From positions 218,211 to 282,210 of the forward strand of contig CAZWDO010000004.1 of assembly GCA_964632485.1 (NCBI GenBank): DNA of 64,000 bases, in the 5' to 3' direction. Positions 29,201-38,513 of this stretch are shown here, piece after piece. The translations under genes were made by a program, and so were the position numbers. Source of the stretch: CAZWDO01 sp964632485 [NCBI: uncultured bacterium] (GTDB taxonomy: Bacteria; JAGOEH01). Each line of letters begins with the position of its first letter. Positions within the stretch are counted from its first letter, which is position 1. The notes below the pieces were generated by a model, which was not told the origin of the DNA, made no database searches, and was given only the letters and a program-made list of their open reading frames with translations.

Positions 29201-29681
29201 AATCGAATCGGAACCCGGAAACGGTTCAACCTTTCATGTCTGGCTGCCGGCTTCCACAGAGATTGTACCTTTGGATGAAATAAAATCAGCCGATTTCCAC
29301 GAAGGAAGCGGGACTATTCTTGTTATGGATGATGAAATTGTTATGCGGAAAACTATAGGGGAAATGCTGCAATCGTTTGGATATAATGTAGTATGTAAAG
29401 AAAACGGCCGTGAAGCGATTAACTATTTTCAGGAGGCATTGAAAGCGGAACGTAGATTGACCGCTATGGTATTTGATCTCACAATTCCCGGCGGTATGGG
29501 TGGCAAAGAAGCCGTCAGAGAAATCAGAAAACTAAGCGCTGATATTCCCGTTTTCGTGGCCAGTGGGTATGCGGACGACCCGGTAATGGCGAACCCGAAA
29601 GAATACGGGTTCACGGCAAGTATTCGCAAACCTTTTATGATAGATGGACTTGCAAAAATGCTAAATAGTTTCTTGAAATAA
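26283..29681 (+). CDS. Hybrid histidine kinase with THI5/NMT1-type periplasmic binding domain
   Basis: This protein of about 1,132 residues has a membrane anchor, then a SsuA/THI5-like solute-binding domain (about 35-345; [14 protein letters not shown] is the family opening). A transmembrane helix follows at about 349-371, then three PAS domains (about 385-755), a HisKA with GGIAHDFNN (His near 779), a HATPase (DSGIGIP, GHGLGLA) and a receiver (phosphoacceptor Asp in FDLTIPGG near 1062). It should sense a small periplasmic ligand; in characterised members this domain binds thiamine-precursor-type compounds. The frame is open from ATG 26241, coupled to a leader ORF; ATG 26283 has a GGAAGGAG nearby. 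No DNA-binding response regulator is adjacent. Confidence 0.88.
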   Translation: MQNIVNYSKVLRCLYLSIFLFVILVIFLQIPVFSQTQNSGKNLDKITISLKWYHQFQFAGYYAAISQGFYAEEGLDVRLTTPEKGALPVESVVKGISEYGISSADLIKSRVAGMPIVVVAVIFQHSPIILLSRSDRNLRYLSDYVGKTIMASDDDLPEIKAMFVKEGIDPDFIHFIPHTWTIEPLISGTADASVDYLTNEPNLLRISGVEPYIIQPIDYGIDFYGDAIFTTEQEIKTNPDRVNAVKMATLKGWEYALEHIDEMIEQILTMPGVTERGVTREHLRYEAEQIIKLVQPKLVELGHINPARWERMGKAYAQFGGIKKDFSLDGFIYSPQEDHFRYLKLLYVSFGLIGFITLIAIMILFWNRQLRAAVKRRTLELKNNQSYLQSIFDACPDAIFIHDAETGEILDINQSMCKMFKCSRDQALELDVGKLSQGKWPYTQQAALEWLKKAGKNGSQSFQWLSKRLDSTLFWLEVNINFFTLSDGSKRFLVLARDITERKITEDTLFQVIEKNPMSIQIVDKNGFTLKVNPSHTSLFGAIPPLSYTVFDDQQLKNFGHDGLMGLAREGNAVVFPDFTYNAHHVNPDFPDQPIWIKMIVFPLIDMNGEPYQYVLMHENITERKLAENALRNSEENLRTTLSSIGDAVIATDAKGAVARMNPIAEQLTGWLFTEAKGKNLKDVFHIVSADTRQFLEDPSEKVLATGEMVGLANHTMLISRSGLEYQIADSGAPIRDDSGKITGVVLVFRDVTEEYALQKQIWQSQKMEAIGQLAGGIAHDFNNLLGGIFGYIDLAYYANKDAKVKEYLEQTRNTLNRARGLTHHLLTFSKGGTPVKTTDHLFPFVEENARFALSGSNILCRLEISDNLLPCSYDKNLLGQVIDNIVINAKQAMPMGGDIVISAKNVSISERNYLNLPEGSYVKLSIKDSGIGIPKELHSRIFDPFFTTKSTGHGLGLATCYSIIKQHNGSIEIESEPGNGSTFHVWLPASTEIVPLDEIKSADFHEGSGTILVMDDEIVMRKTIGEMLQSFGYNVVCKENGREAINYFQEALKAERRLTAMVFDLTIPGGMGGKEAVREIRKLSADIPVFVASGYADDPVMANPKEYGFTASIRKPFMIDGLAKMLNSFLK

Positions 29682-29960
29682 GTGATATTTTAAATTGGCA
29701 AGAAACTATATATTTAAGGCAATCAGGAAAGTGGGGATTATATTGTTATTGATTTTAAACCGTATTTTACTAAAACGATTTAACCCCATTCTTTTTTTTT
29801 AATTAGGTCATTTCATTTTACTCCTTATTAATTTTTCTTATTAGAATTAACGACTTTCCGTTTAATCGGATTTGGCGGTCATACGGAAATCCTTTAAAAT
29901 ATTTAAGTCTTACCAAGCTTTACCTTTTCAACAATTAAAATTGAGAAAGAGCGCAAGAGA

Positions 29961-30659
29961 ATGAAAAATCTTAAACTAATTTTTTGGATGTTATTATTAT
30001 CAACGATTTTTGGAGAAATTTTTTATGCCCAGGATTGGGCCAATCTTAATTGCTATCGAAAAGAAAATGAAAGCATTGGATTGCCGTCATCAAAGGAAAA
30101 GCGGATTGTATTTATGGGCAACTCAATAACTGAGGGCTGGAAAAAATTTTGCCCTGATTTTTTCTCAGGCAGGCCCTATATCAATCGCGGGATAAGCGGA
30201 CAAACAACACCTCAGATGTTGTTGAGATTCAGAACGGATGTGATCAACCTTAAACCGGCAGTTGTTGTAATTTTAGCGGGAATAAATGATATTGCTGGTA
30301 ATACCGGACCTTCAACATTAGAAATGATAGAAGATAATATAATTTCAATGGCTGAATTGGCAGCGGTTAATGGGATTAAAGTTATCCTCTGCTCGGTTTT
30401 GCCCACGGTTCATTTCCCTTGGAAACCGGAGCTTAACCCGGCAGAAAAAATAATTGCCTTGAATGAGTTGATTAAACAATATGCGGCAAGAAACGGGATT
30501 CTTTACCTTGATTATTATTCCTCAATGGTTGATGAACACAAGGGTTTGAAAAATATGTACACGTATGATGGAGTTCACCCAAATGAAGCGGGATATAGAG
30601 TTATGGCGCCCCTTATAGAAGAGGCGATTGTAAAAGTAGTGCCCCGGAAAAATGATTAA
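29961..30659 (+). CDS. Secreted SGNH/GDSL-family hydrolase
   Basis: This 232-residue protein has a signal peptide (ends near FYAQ) and all four SGNH blocks: MGNSITEGW with Ser55, RGISGQTT, ILAGINDI, and YDGVHPNEAGY with the catalytic Asp and His. It most resembles acylhydrolases or sialate/acetylxylan esterases that deacetylate polysaccharides, but the substrate is not deducible. The gene lies between the histidine kinase and a GAF protein, with a purine-rich ribosome site. Confidence 0.88.
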   Translation: MKNLKLIFWMLLLSTIFGEIFYAQDWANLNCYRKENESIGLPSSKEKRIVFMGNSITEGWKKFCPDFFSGRPYINRGISGQTTPQMLLRFRTDVINLKPAVVVILAGINDIAGNTGPSTLEMIEDNIISMAELAAVNGIKVILCSVLPTVHFPWKPELNPAEKIIALNELIKQYAARNGILYLDYYSSMVDEHKGLKNMYTYDGVHPNEAGYRVMAPLIEEAIVKVVPRKND

Positions 30660-30686
30660 TTCCGCATTTTTTGAAAGGAATAGCTT

Positions 30687-31409
30687 ATGGCGAATATCCC
30701 ACCCCCGGTCTTATTAGAAATCCCTGAAGCCATCCTGGCAAAATGGCAGAGCATTATTGATATTATGGCAAAAATAATTAATGTGCCAGCGGGTCTGATT
30801 ATGCGCATAATCGAGACTGATATTACAGTATTTCTTGCCAGTCGGACAGGTAATAATCCATACACAGTCGGCGCGGGAGAATGCTTCAATAATTCTGGAT
30901 TGTATTGCGAAAAAGTGATTAAAACAAAAGAAATGCTTCTGGTTTCTAATGCGCTTTCTGATGAAAATTGGAAAAATAATCCGGATACTAAACTCAATAT
31001 GATTTCCTATTTGGGATTCCCCATCATTTTGCCGGATGAAACACTTTTTGGCACGATATGTATTCTTGATAATAAAGAAAATTGCTATTCAGAATTATAT
31101 GTTGACTTGATTAAAAATTTTAAAAGTATTATAGAACGGGATCTTGAATTAATTTACATGAATCATTCTCTGGGTGAAAAGAATAGACAACTCAGTGAAT
31201 ATTTAGCGGAAATTCAAATTTTGCGCGGGATCCTGCCCATTTGCGCAAATTGTAAAAAAATTCGGGATGACAAAGGCTATTGGAATCAATTGGAAGAATA
31301 TTTTTCAAAATATTCAGAGGTTCAATTTTCTCATGGCCTTTGTGATGAATGCGCGGAAAAACTTTATGGTGAAGAAGATTGGTATAAAAATTGGAAGCAA
31401 GCGCGATAG
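30687..31409 (+). CDS. GAF-domain signalling protein with C-terminal CxxC tail
   Basis: This 240-residue cytosolic protein has a GAF domain (about residues 15-150) with LGFPIILPDETLFGTICI, a classic GAF strand. A coiled coil follows (about 150-175), then a C-terminal motif ILPICANCKKIRDDKGYW...HGLCDECAEKLYG. That tail, with two CxxC pairs, is common at the end of response regulators and GAF/PAS proteins and may bind metal. No output domain is present, so it probably works with a partner such as the upstream kinase. Confidence 0.78.
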   Translation: MANIPPPVLLEIPEAILAKWQSIIDIMAKIINVPAGLIMRIIETDITVFLASRTGNNPYTVGAGECFNNSGLYCEKVIKTKEMLLVSNALSDENWKNNPDTKLNMISYLGFPIILPDETLFGTICILDNKENCYSELYVDLIKNFKSIIERDLELIYMNHSLGEKNRQLSEYLAEIQILRGILPICANCKKIRDDKGYWNQLEEYFSKYSEVQFSHGLCDECAEKLYGEEDWYKNWKQAR

Positions 31410-31491
31410 ATGCCGATTATTGACGGCAAGCAATTTTGCCGGGATATAAGAGTCTGGCCGCTATTCAATTTATTTTGAAAGGATTTTAAAC

Positions 31492-33687
31492 ATGAAAAAT
31501 TTTTTTATGATTTTAATTTTGTACTTATTTATTATTTCGCTACCTGTTACAAAGACTCTTTTGGCGGACTCTGTCGTTTTAACAAAACTCCAGGAAATTC
31601 AGATTACGCCCACTCCCACGCATTTTACCGGTGATTTTTGCCGGGTCTATTATGATTCCATCTCGAATTCTGTCATCGTAACCTATGGGGGAACTAAAAT
31701 AGGAGGAATTTCCGGTTCTCCAAATGATAAAGAATATGTATATAGAAAATATGATACAGCGTTTGTGTATAGTAATCAAACGGGAGTGCTACCCAATTTT
31801 ACCGGGGCCTCTGATTATGCAATGGTTAGACTTCATAGCCGATATTACCATCTTACGGGGGCAAAAGACGCTTATCAATTAACCAAATTTGATAATAGTT
31901 TCAATTTTCTCAATAGTGTTTTAATCAGTTTACTGCCAAATAACAGCAGTAATGATCAACTATTTAATGCGGTGAACAATAAGCTTTATTTTGCGTCGTT
32001 GTATGATACTTCGGCTGCCGGTGACAGCCCCGATGTGCTCGCGCGGTTTTTCGTATATGATACACTTTTAAACAGAATCCAGGATACGATACTTACAGAC
32101 ACAACCTTCATGCCAACAGGTGGAAGTATCATTTATAATAACAATAAATTACATATTGTTGCCAGCGATCAGTTCGGCAGTCCCAGAGACCATTTACCCA
32201 GCCATATGTATGCCTATCAATATAGCATAGACTGGCAATATTCAGGGAGAAAATCCCTTGACACCAGCGGACAGTGGTCGCAGGGTTTGATATATGATAG
32301 CGGGTTTTATTATGTGGCCTACCATACCCCCGGATATCATGGTGTTGGCGACATCGCTGTGGGAATTTATGACTCGTCCTGGAATCTTGTGCATAAAGAA
32401 ATGATTACAAATTATCATGCGAATTTCGACACAGTTGTAGCGCAAAGGCCTTATATCATGAAACTCAATAATAAATTGTATATAAGCTATGATATAGAGA
32501 CTTTTTCCATGGGTACTTATAATAGAGATTGGCAGGCAGTCGTCGCTGTTTATCAGTTATCTTTTAATACACAACCTGATACGTTGCCAAATTTTTCATT
32601 CTATTACGTATCGGGAGCTCAAAATTCTCATGGCATCTGGTTAGCTTCTCAGAATGGATCGGGAAGTTGGGACCGGGGTTCAAAGGTCTTTTTAAATGAC
32701 GCTTTTGATGGCGACTGCGTGGATCCCGATGTTGTTAAATTGAATGATGGCAGATACCGGTTGTATTACTTTAAAGGCCATTTTGTAACTCCACCCGTAC
32801 CCAATGATACTCTGCATAAAATTTATTCCGCTATTTCTTCTGATGGAATACACTATACGATTGAAGGCCTGGCATTTGAACATGAATTTATTACGGATCC
32901 ATCAGTTGTTTGCATCCATGATAGTTTGTTTTTAATGGCCGCCATTAAAAGTGTCCATGACACAGGCTATGTGGTTATTGCGAAAAGTACCAATGGCAGA
33001 ATTTTTAACCAGGTCACTATGTTAGCCAATGTTTCCATTCCGGAATTGAGCGTAATCAATGAACATACCATCCGTTTGTATTCGCCTGGAATGGGTGGGG
33101 TGGTCAGTAAGGTATCTTATGACCAGGGAACAACATGGCAGGATGAATCCGGTCCACGATTAGCATACCAGGGACTTGCCGCTGATCCCAGTGTGACACA
33201 AACAGAATCAGGTAAATGGATCATGCTGGTTAAGGGTATCACGGATAGTAATGCGCCGGGAATAGCCGGTCACAAGGTTATGGTAGCGACAAGTCATGAC
33301 GGCAATACGTTTACCATGATCAATGACATGATATTGGATAGCGCAAGTGTGCCTGATATCGTTGTTTTATCTTCCCCCACCACTCAAGTGGGAACAACGG
33401 TTATTGATCATAATTTGAAAAGTTTCACGTTATACAACAATTATCCTAATCCCTTTCAACATGGAACCACGATTACTTATTCACTTCAATCCGCGGGGTA
33501 TGTAGTTTTAGTTGTTTATAATATATTGGGACAGAAAATCGATCAGCTTGTGAACCAATATCAAACCCCAGGCAATTATAGAATTCATTTTTCCGCTGAT
33601 CAATATGATCTCTTTTCAGGTGTTTTATATTACAAATTAAACGTAGATAAGCATTCACAAATTAAAAAAATGGTATTTTTAAAGTAA
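31492..33687 (+). CDS. Large secreted protein with glycosidase-like beta-propeller features and sorting tail
   Basis: This 731-residue protein has a signal peptide and a mature part rich in WxxG, FDGDCVDPDVVKLNDGRYRLYY and DPSVVCIHDSLFLMA, repeats typical of five-bladed propellers of the GH43/sialidase type. The C-terminal tail has YNNYPNPFQHG and ends KKMVFLK. No catalytic triad can be assigned with confidence, so substrate and activity are unknown. AAGGA precedes the ATG. Confidence 0.7.
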   Translation: MKNFFMILILYLFIISLPVTKTLLADSVVLTKLQEIQITPTPTHFTGDFCRVYYDSISNSVIVTYGGTKIGGISGSPNDKEYVYRKYDTAFVYSNQTGVLPNFTGASDYAMVRLHSRYYHLTGAKDAYQLTKFDNSFNFLNSVLISLLPNNSSNDQLFNAVNNKLYFASLYDTSAAGDSPDVLARFFVYDTLLNRIQDTILTDTTFMPTGGSIIYNNNKLHIVASDQFGSPRDHLPSHMYAYQYSIDWQYSGRKSLDTSGQWSQGLIYDSGFYYVAYHTPGYHGVGDIAVGIYDSSWNLVHKEMITNYHANFDTVVAQRPYIMKLNNKLYISYDIETFSMGTYNRDWQAVVAVYQLSFNTQPDTLPNFSFYYVSGAQNSHGIWLASQNGSGSWDRGSKVFLNDAFDGDCVDPDVVKLNDGRYRLYYFKGHFVTPPVPNDTLHKIYSAISSDGIHYTIEGLAFEHEFITDPSVVCIHDSLFLMAAIKSVHDTGYVVIAKSTNGRIFNQVTMLANVSIPELSVINEHTIRLYSPGMGGVVSKVSYDQGTTWQDESGPRLAYQGLAADPSVTQTESGKWIMLVKGITDSNAPGIAGHKVMVATSHDGNTFTMINDMILDSASVPDIVVLSSPTTQVGTTVIDHNLKSFTLYNNYPNPFQHGTTITYSLQSAGYVVLVVYNILGQKIDQLVNQYQTPGNYRIHFSADQYDLFSGVLYYKLNVDKHSQIKKMVFLK

Positions 33688-33871
33688 AATTTTTATGACT
33701 GGTGGTGATTATTTTAAAGGTGATTAGGTAAACTATAGCAAAACAAAACAAACTTAAACTGGAAAATTGGTGCCAATATGATATAAAAATAATGGATGGG
33801 ACATTAGCGAAACCGTAAAGAGTAACGGTTTACCAACTATGACGGGAAAAACTTTATAACAGGAATACAAA

Positions 33872-35722
33872 ATGAACGACGTGTTGAAAACGGCAAAGAG
33901 TTGCAGGCACTATGCCATGTGTAAGATAGATTTTTTGAATACCGGATTATGTGCATCAGGAACGGAAAAACAGTATGTCAGTTATTATCCTCAAGGGAGA
34001 ATGGACCTCTATGCCGCCCTTGTAGAGAAGAAAGTTCCTGTAACTGAGAAATGCGTTGAGATTGCCGAAAGCTGTAATCTGTGTGGTAAATGCGATTATC
34101 AGTGTTATTTTGTAACTGAAATGAAGCCCTCTGCCGTGATGAAGGCGCTGAAAGAGCATGTGAGACTATACATAGAAAATGGCGGGGAAGTGGTTATTGG
34201 AGAAACTGACACTATTCTTGAGGGGCTTAAACAAATCGTGGGAGATTATTGGGCAACGTCCGACCGCGCTGTGGCGTTAACCTATTCCCATGATCCGTGC
34301 CCGGTCGCGGAACCATGTATGCCGGAATATGTCATCATGCCGGATTCGACCGCTGAAATTTCGGCTGTCGTTAAATTTTTGCGTCATTATAAAATCCCCT
34401 ATACAGTGCGAGGGAACGGATCCAGTGTGATGGGCTTTGTAATGAGCAAAGGCGCGGTTATTGATCTGGGAAGAATGAAAACAATCGATTTTGACGAGAA
34501 GAACTGGCTGGCTAAAGTGGGTCCCGGAGTTGCCGCGTTCGATTTGCAGAAAGCTTCTGTAAATTTGGGATATAGGGTGAATGTAGCGGAACCATCGGCG
34601 TTGGTTTGCGCTAACATCATGTGCTCAGGGATATTTTCGACATTCTCAGCGAGTTACGGCACTGCCGCTGATAATTATATCGACGCAGAATTTGTTGACG
34701 GCAATGGAGAAGTGTTCAGACTGAGCGATAAATCTGCCCCGAACATCTTTGCATTTGAGAAGGTAGATGCGGCAGTCCCGGCAATCTGTTCGTGCGCCTA
34801 TATCAGGCTTCACCCAGTCACTTCGGATGAAGGCGCGGCGTTTGTTCCATTTGACTCCCTTGAAAAGGCGCTCAATTTTGCAAGAGAGTGCGCCATGCGG
34901 AGGATCGGTCTGGCAATAGGCGTGCTTGGTGGAGAATATTTATCGGTTTTTCTCTCTCCAACAAAAAAGCTGGCCGCGGAAGCGAAAGGTATATTCAGAG
35001 ATAAACTCGGGATTAAATACCTGACGTTGGTGATCGGGGATAAATATGCGCTGAGTTCGCTAAAAGAGATGGGATACAACTATTTTGACAATCGTATGTT
35101 CCGGATACTGAGTCTGGGCCTTGTTTCATTAACCTCGGCGAAATGGCTGGATCTTCTGGAAGAGCTTGGCGGCGAAGAACCGTTTTCGTACCTTGGTCTC
35201 AAGCGGTTCCCCGATCTTGCCGAGACGGCGCTGATGCCATCCCCCGCTCAGCTTGTCCGCGATGTTGATCCTGAACTCCGGCTGTTTTTTGAGGAACTAT
35301 ACTCAAAACCTGAAATGACCGATCCCGTGTGGTTAAGCATGTTCAGGATTGTCAGCTCGCGGATGGGGCGCGAGAAACATGCGCTGGCCATGATTATCTA
35401 CCTTCCAATTGATACGGCGCTGATTGAGGAGATATGTGGTGAGTTTAAACGCATTGCAGACAGTTATGGATTAAAGAATGACTATGGTTTTATCACTCCT
35501 CTTGATAATGGAAAACGTTGTGTGTTTGAGTATGATTATTACCTTGATCATAACGATCCGGATGAACGGATAAGGATGCGGCAGGCAATGATGGAAGCAG
35601 GAATTATGATTGAGAGGTATTCAGCGGAAACAGGGACAATTACCTGGATACGATATGTGTTTTGCCGGGGGTTCGGTAGAAAGGAAAATTTTCTTTATTC
35701 AACTGCCGGTGCGGAAAAATGA
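33872..35722 (+). CDS. FAD-linked oxidase with N-terminal [4Fe-4S] motif
   Basis: This 616-residue protein has a cysteine-rich N terminus with CxxCxxCxxxC (C68, C71, C74, C78) plus C11, C17, C27 and C61. A FAD_binding_4 (PCMH/VAO) domain follows (about 140-320; TVRGNGSSVMG and KVGPGVAAFDLQ), then a C-terminal region of the D-lactate/glycolate-oxidase type. In Dld/GlcD-like Fe-S fusions the cluster domain is usually C-terminal, so this order is unusual. The stop overlaps the next gene by 4 nt, giving a two-gene operon with an acyl-reductase-like SDR. Substrate unknown: a hydroxy acid or long-chain alcohol derivative is possible. Confidence 0.75.
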   Translation: MNDVLKTAKSCRHYAMCKIDFLNTGLCASGTEKQYVSYYPQGRMDLYAALVEKKVPVTEKCVEIAESCNLCGKCDYQCYFVTEMKPSAVMKALKEHVRLYIENGGEVVIGETDTILEGLKQIVGDYWATSDRAVALTYSHDPCPVAEPCMPEYVIMPDSTAEISAVVKFLRHYKIPYTVRGNGSSVMGFVMSKGAVIDLGRMKTIDFDEKNWLAKVGPGVAAFDLQKASVNLGYRVNVAEPSALVCANIMCSGIFSTFSASYGTAADNYIDAEFVDGNGEVFRLSDKSAPNIFAFEKVDAAVPAICSCAYIRLHPVTSDEGAAFVPFDSLEKALNFARECAMRRIGLAIGVLGGEYLSVFLSPTKKLAAEAKGIFRDKLGIKYLTLVIGDKYALSSLKEMGYNYFDNRMFRILSLGLVSLTSAKWLDLLEELGGEEPFSYLGLKRFPDLAETALMPSPAQLVRDVDPELRLFFEELYSKPEMTDPVWLSMFRIVSSRMGREKHALAMIIYLPIDTALIEEICGEFKRIADSYGLKNDYGFITPLDNGKRCVFEYDYYLDHNDPDERIRMRQAMMEAGIMIERYSAETGTITWIRYVFCRGFGRKENFLYSTAGAEK

Positions 35723-36903
35723 TCGATATGAAAACGGTTAAAAATGAAAAATTTTTAATTACCGGCGCAACCGGTTTTTTGGGAAGCCATATTATGGCAG
35801 GGCTTCTATTGAAAGGTAAAAGTGTTGTTATCTTAGGCCGTCCCTCGGGGGGGCAATCGCTAAAGGCAAGAATCAGTCGATTGCTAAATTGGTTTGGGAT
35901 CGGACATCTTGAGCGATTGCTTGAATTTTATGAAACTGATTTTCTGAAAATCAGGTTAGGACTAAACGAGAATGAATACGAGGATTTAAGACGTCAGCAT
36001 TTTAGCATCATTCACTGCGCGTCGGATACCAGTTTTACAGAGAATAACCGCGAGAGGGTGATGCGGTCCAATGTTGAGAGTCTTAAAGAGATTATGAATT
36101 TTGCTCAGAGTAGTAAAACTTCCTGTTTTCACTTTATCAGCACTGCGTACGCGGCTGGCATTGATTACATTGAATGCCCGGAGGCTCCTGTGATTTCGAC
36201 ACATTTCACCAATGTTTATGAGGAGAGCAAAGCCCGGGGGGAATGGGAAGTGTCTGCAAGATGCCAGGAGAAAAGAATTCCCTATACAATAATCCGTCCA
36301 TCCATTGTATATGGAGATTCTGTGAACGGGAAATCACTCCGATTCAATGCGTTGTATTACCCGGTCCGATCACTTCAACATATTCGAGATATCTATCTTA
36401 ATGATCTTAGGAATAATAATGGGAAAAAATCTGCAGAATGCGGTATTTATATCAATGATGAGGGAGCGCTCCATCTTCCTGTCAGGATATTCATTCCAAC
36501 TGAGGGCAGTATAAACCTTGTTCCTGTGAATTATTTTACAGAGACAATGCTATCGATCATTGAGAAATCTGAAACAGGAGCAATCTACCATATTACCAGC
36601 AATCATCCTGAAAGCATCGTGAGACTGGTCTCATATACAGAACGGTTTCTAAATATTGCCGGAATTGAGGTAGTTGTGGGAAAATCATGCGCGGAGGAAA
36701 TGAGAAATCCGCCTGAGGAGCTCTTCGATTATTTTATCAAAGCCTACCGGCCTTATATTTCGGATACACGCAACTTTACCAGAAAAAATATGGATAAGGC
36801 TGTTAGTGGAGTTCTCCCGCCTGATTTCAGTTATGAAATTTTTAGGAAGTGCATGGCTTATGCTGTTTCCACAGAATGGGGTAAGCGTCTTTTTAATGAT
36901 TAG
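35719..36903 (+). CDS. Extended SDR of the fatty acyl-CoA/thioester reductase (NAD_binding_4) type
   Basis: This 394-residue Rossmann protein has the dinucleotide motif ITGATGFLGSHI near the N terminus, and IIHCASDT and FHFISTAYAAG. In the active-site region the usual YxxxK tyrosine appears as VYEESKARGE, with Tyr and Lys four apart. IIRPSIVYGD follows. These are features of male-sterility/acyl-reductase proteins that reduce acyl-CoA or acyl-ACP to aldehyde or alcohol with NADPH. The ATG overlaps the stop of the FAD oxidase gene (ATGA), so the two are coupled. A simple sugar epimerase is less likely because of the long insert. Confidence 0.78.
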   Translation: MIDMKTVKNEKFLITGATGFLGSHIMAGLLLKGKSVVILGRPSGGQSLKARISRLLNWFGIGHLERLLEFYETDFLKIRLGLNENEYEDLRRQHFSIIHCASDTSFTENNRERVMRSNVESLKEIMNFAQSSKTSCFHFISTAYAAGIDYIECPEAPVISTHFTNVYEESKARGEWEVSARCQEKRIPYTIIRPSIVYGDSVNGKSLRFNALYYPVRSLQHIRDIYLNDLRNNNGKKSAECGIYINDEGALHLPVRIFIPTEGSINLVPVNYFTETMLSIIEKSETGAIYHITSNHPESIVRLVSYTERFLNIAGIEVVVGKSCAEEMRNPPEELFDYFIKAYRPYISDTRNFTRKNMDKAVSGVLPPDFSYEIFRKCMAYAVSTEWGKRLFND

Positions 36904-37063
36904 AGACAATCCTGGCTATCTATAGTAAAGTGATTGATTAGCGCCTTTAACAGATTATCAAAATAATTTAAAATATTAACCCGAATATTTAATAACTTGT
37001 ATTTTATTTTTTTATTGCTATCTTTATTAATGATCAATAATCTTAAAAAAAGGATGAGCGACA

Positions 37064-38353
37064 ATGCGTAAAAAACCTTATTTTTACTTGAATCGATGCC
37101 AAACCCTGGCATTTATTTTTTTTGCGCTGAATTTTTTGCTGTTACCATTAAAAGCTGCTGATATTACACCGCCGACTCAAACGGTCCGTTTGCTTTTTAT
37201 TCATCATTCCACCGGTGGAAATTGGCTGGCCGATCCCAATAGCGAGCAACCCTATGGAGGATTGGGGCTGGCATTAATGGCCAACAATTATTTTGTCAGC
37301 GCCACCAATTATAGCTGGGGCCCGGAAAGCATTGGTGATCGTACCGATGTTCCCAACTGGCCGGAATGGTTTACCGGCCCGAATCGATCCGATTATATGT
37401 CCGCTATCTATAATGAGACGGATCAAAATATTGGAGATTTTGGCTCGTGGTCGCGTTTAGCTTCCAATCCGGGTGGCGAGAATGAAATTATCATGTTCAA
37501 ATCATGTTTTCCCAATTCCGATGTGTATGGTACGATTAATGACGATGCCTATTCAGAACCTAATGATTGGGAGTACTCCATCGCCAATTATAAAGCAGTG
37601 TATAACAATTTACTGACCTATTTCGCTACCCGGCAGGATAAATTGTTTGTGGTAATTACAGCGCCACCCATGCAGGAGGGCGATTACCTGTCCGGTGATC
37701 AACCGGTAGCGGAACGGGCGGCAAATGCCCGCGCTTTCAATAACTGGCTTCTCAATAGCTGGTTGGCTGCATATCCACACCATAATGTTGCCGTTTTTGA
37801 TTATTATAATATATTAACCAGCAACGGGGGCAGCGCGGATGTGAATGATATGGGAAGTGTTTCCGGAAATCATCACCGCTGGTGGAATGATACGATTCAA
37901 CATATTCAAACTGTTAATAATAATTTTGCAGCATATCCCAGTGGAGATAGCCATCCTTCTTCTGCCGGACATATTAAAGCAACCATCGAATTTGTCCCGT
38001 TGCTGAACTATTTTTATAATCAATGGAAATCTGCTACTCTTATCGCTTCAGCGCCGGAATTGAAGGCGTCCTCAGCTACTATTTCTTCCATTGCGTTTCC
38101 GAATCCTTTTAATTCGCAAATTACAATTAGCTACAGAATCACTGCCGAATCACCGGTGAGTATTGATATTTATAATAGCAATGGGGAATGGGTCCGCACT
38201 ATTTTCCAATCATTATCTCAATCCCCCGGAACTTATCAATCGACATGGGATGGAGTAAGCCATAACCATAAAATCCGATCTTCCGGGTTATATTTTTACA
38301 CAATCCGGACAAAAGACGCCACGCGCGTTAATAAAATTTCTTTAATAAAATAA
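37064..38353 (+). CDS. Secreted SGNH-like protein with sorting tail
   Basis: This 429-residue protein has a signal peptide (ends near LKAAD). It also has an SGNH-hydrolase-like core with LLFIHHSTGGNW as block I, IIMFKSCFPNSD, VVITAPPM and GDSHPSSAGHIK as the Asp-His block. The tail has FPNPFNSQITISY and ends NKISLIK. Esterase activity is plausible but the block I serine context (HHSTG) departs from classic GDSL. AAGGA lies about 11 nt before the ATG. Confidence 0.72.
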   Translation: MRKKPYFYLNRCQTLAFIFFALNFLLLPLKAADITPPTQTVRLLFIHHSTGGNWLADPNSEQPYGGLGLALMANNYFVSATNYSWGPESIGDRTDVPNWPEWFTGPNRSDYMSAIYNETDQNIGDFGSWSRLASNPGGENEIIMFKSCFPNSDVYGTINDDAYSEPNDWEYSIANYKAVYNNLLTYFATRQDKLFVVITAPPMQEGDYLSGDQPVAERAANARAFNNWLLNSWLAAYPHHNVAVFDYYNILTSNGGSADVNDMGSVSGNHHRWWNDTIQHIQTVNNNFAAYPSGDSHPSSAGHIKATIEFVPLLNYFYNQWKSATLIASAPELKASSATISSIAFPNPFNSQITISYRITAESPVSIDIYNSNGEWVRTIFQSLSQSPGTYQSTWDGVSHNHKIRSSGLYFYTIRTKDATRVNKISLIK

Positions 38354-38513
38354 CCGGCACCGGAATCGGTGAACTGGCTTCAAATAGTAAAAGACGGGAC
38401 GCATTCCTTACGATGTAAATAATTTGATAATGCTCTCTATACGAATCAAATAGATGATTTGTTCCTGTCCACGTCGAATATTGTGAAAATGATGGCTAAG
38501 ACCGGAGGGTTAT

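Noticed and set aside
29682-29960. AT-rich gap with a T run near 29792 after the first sensor kinase
   Set aside because: The T run lacks a preceding stem, so a terminator call is not supported.
38360-38376. Short CACCG/CGGTG hairpin after the SGNH-like protein
   Set aside because: Five-bp stem without a T run.
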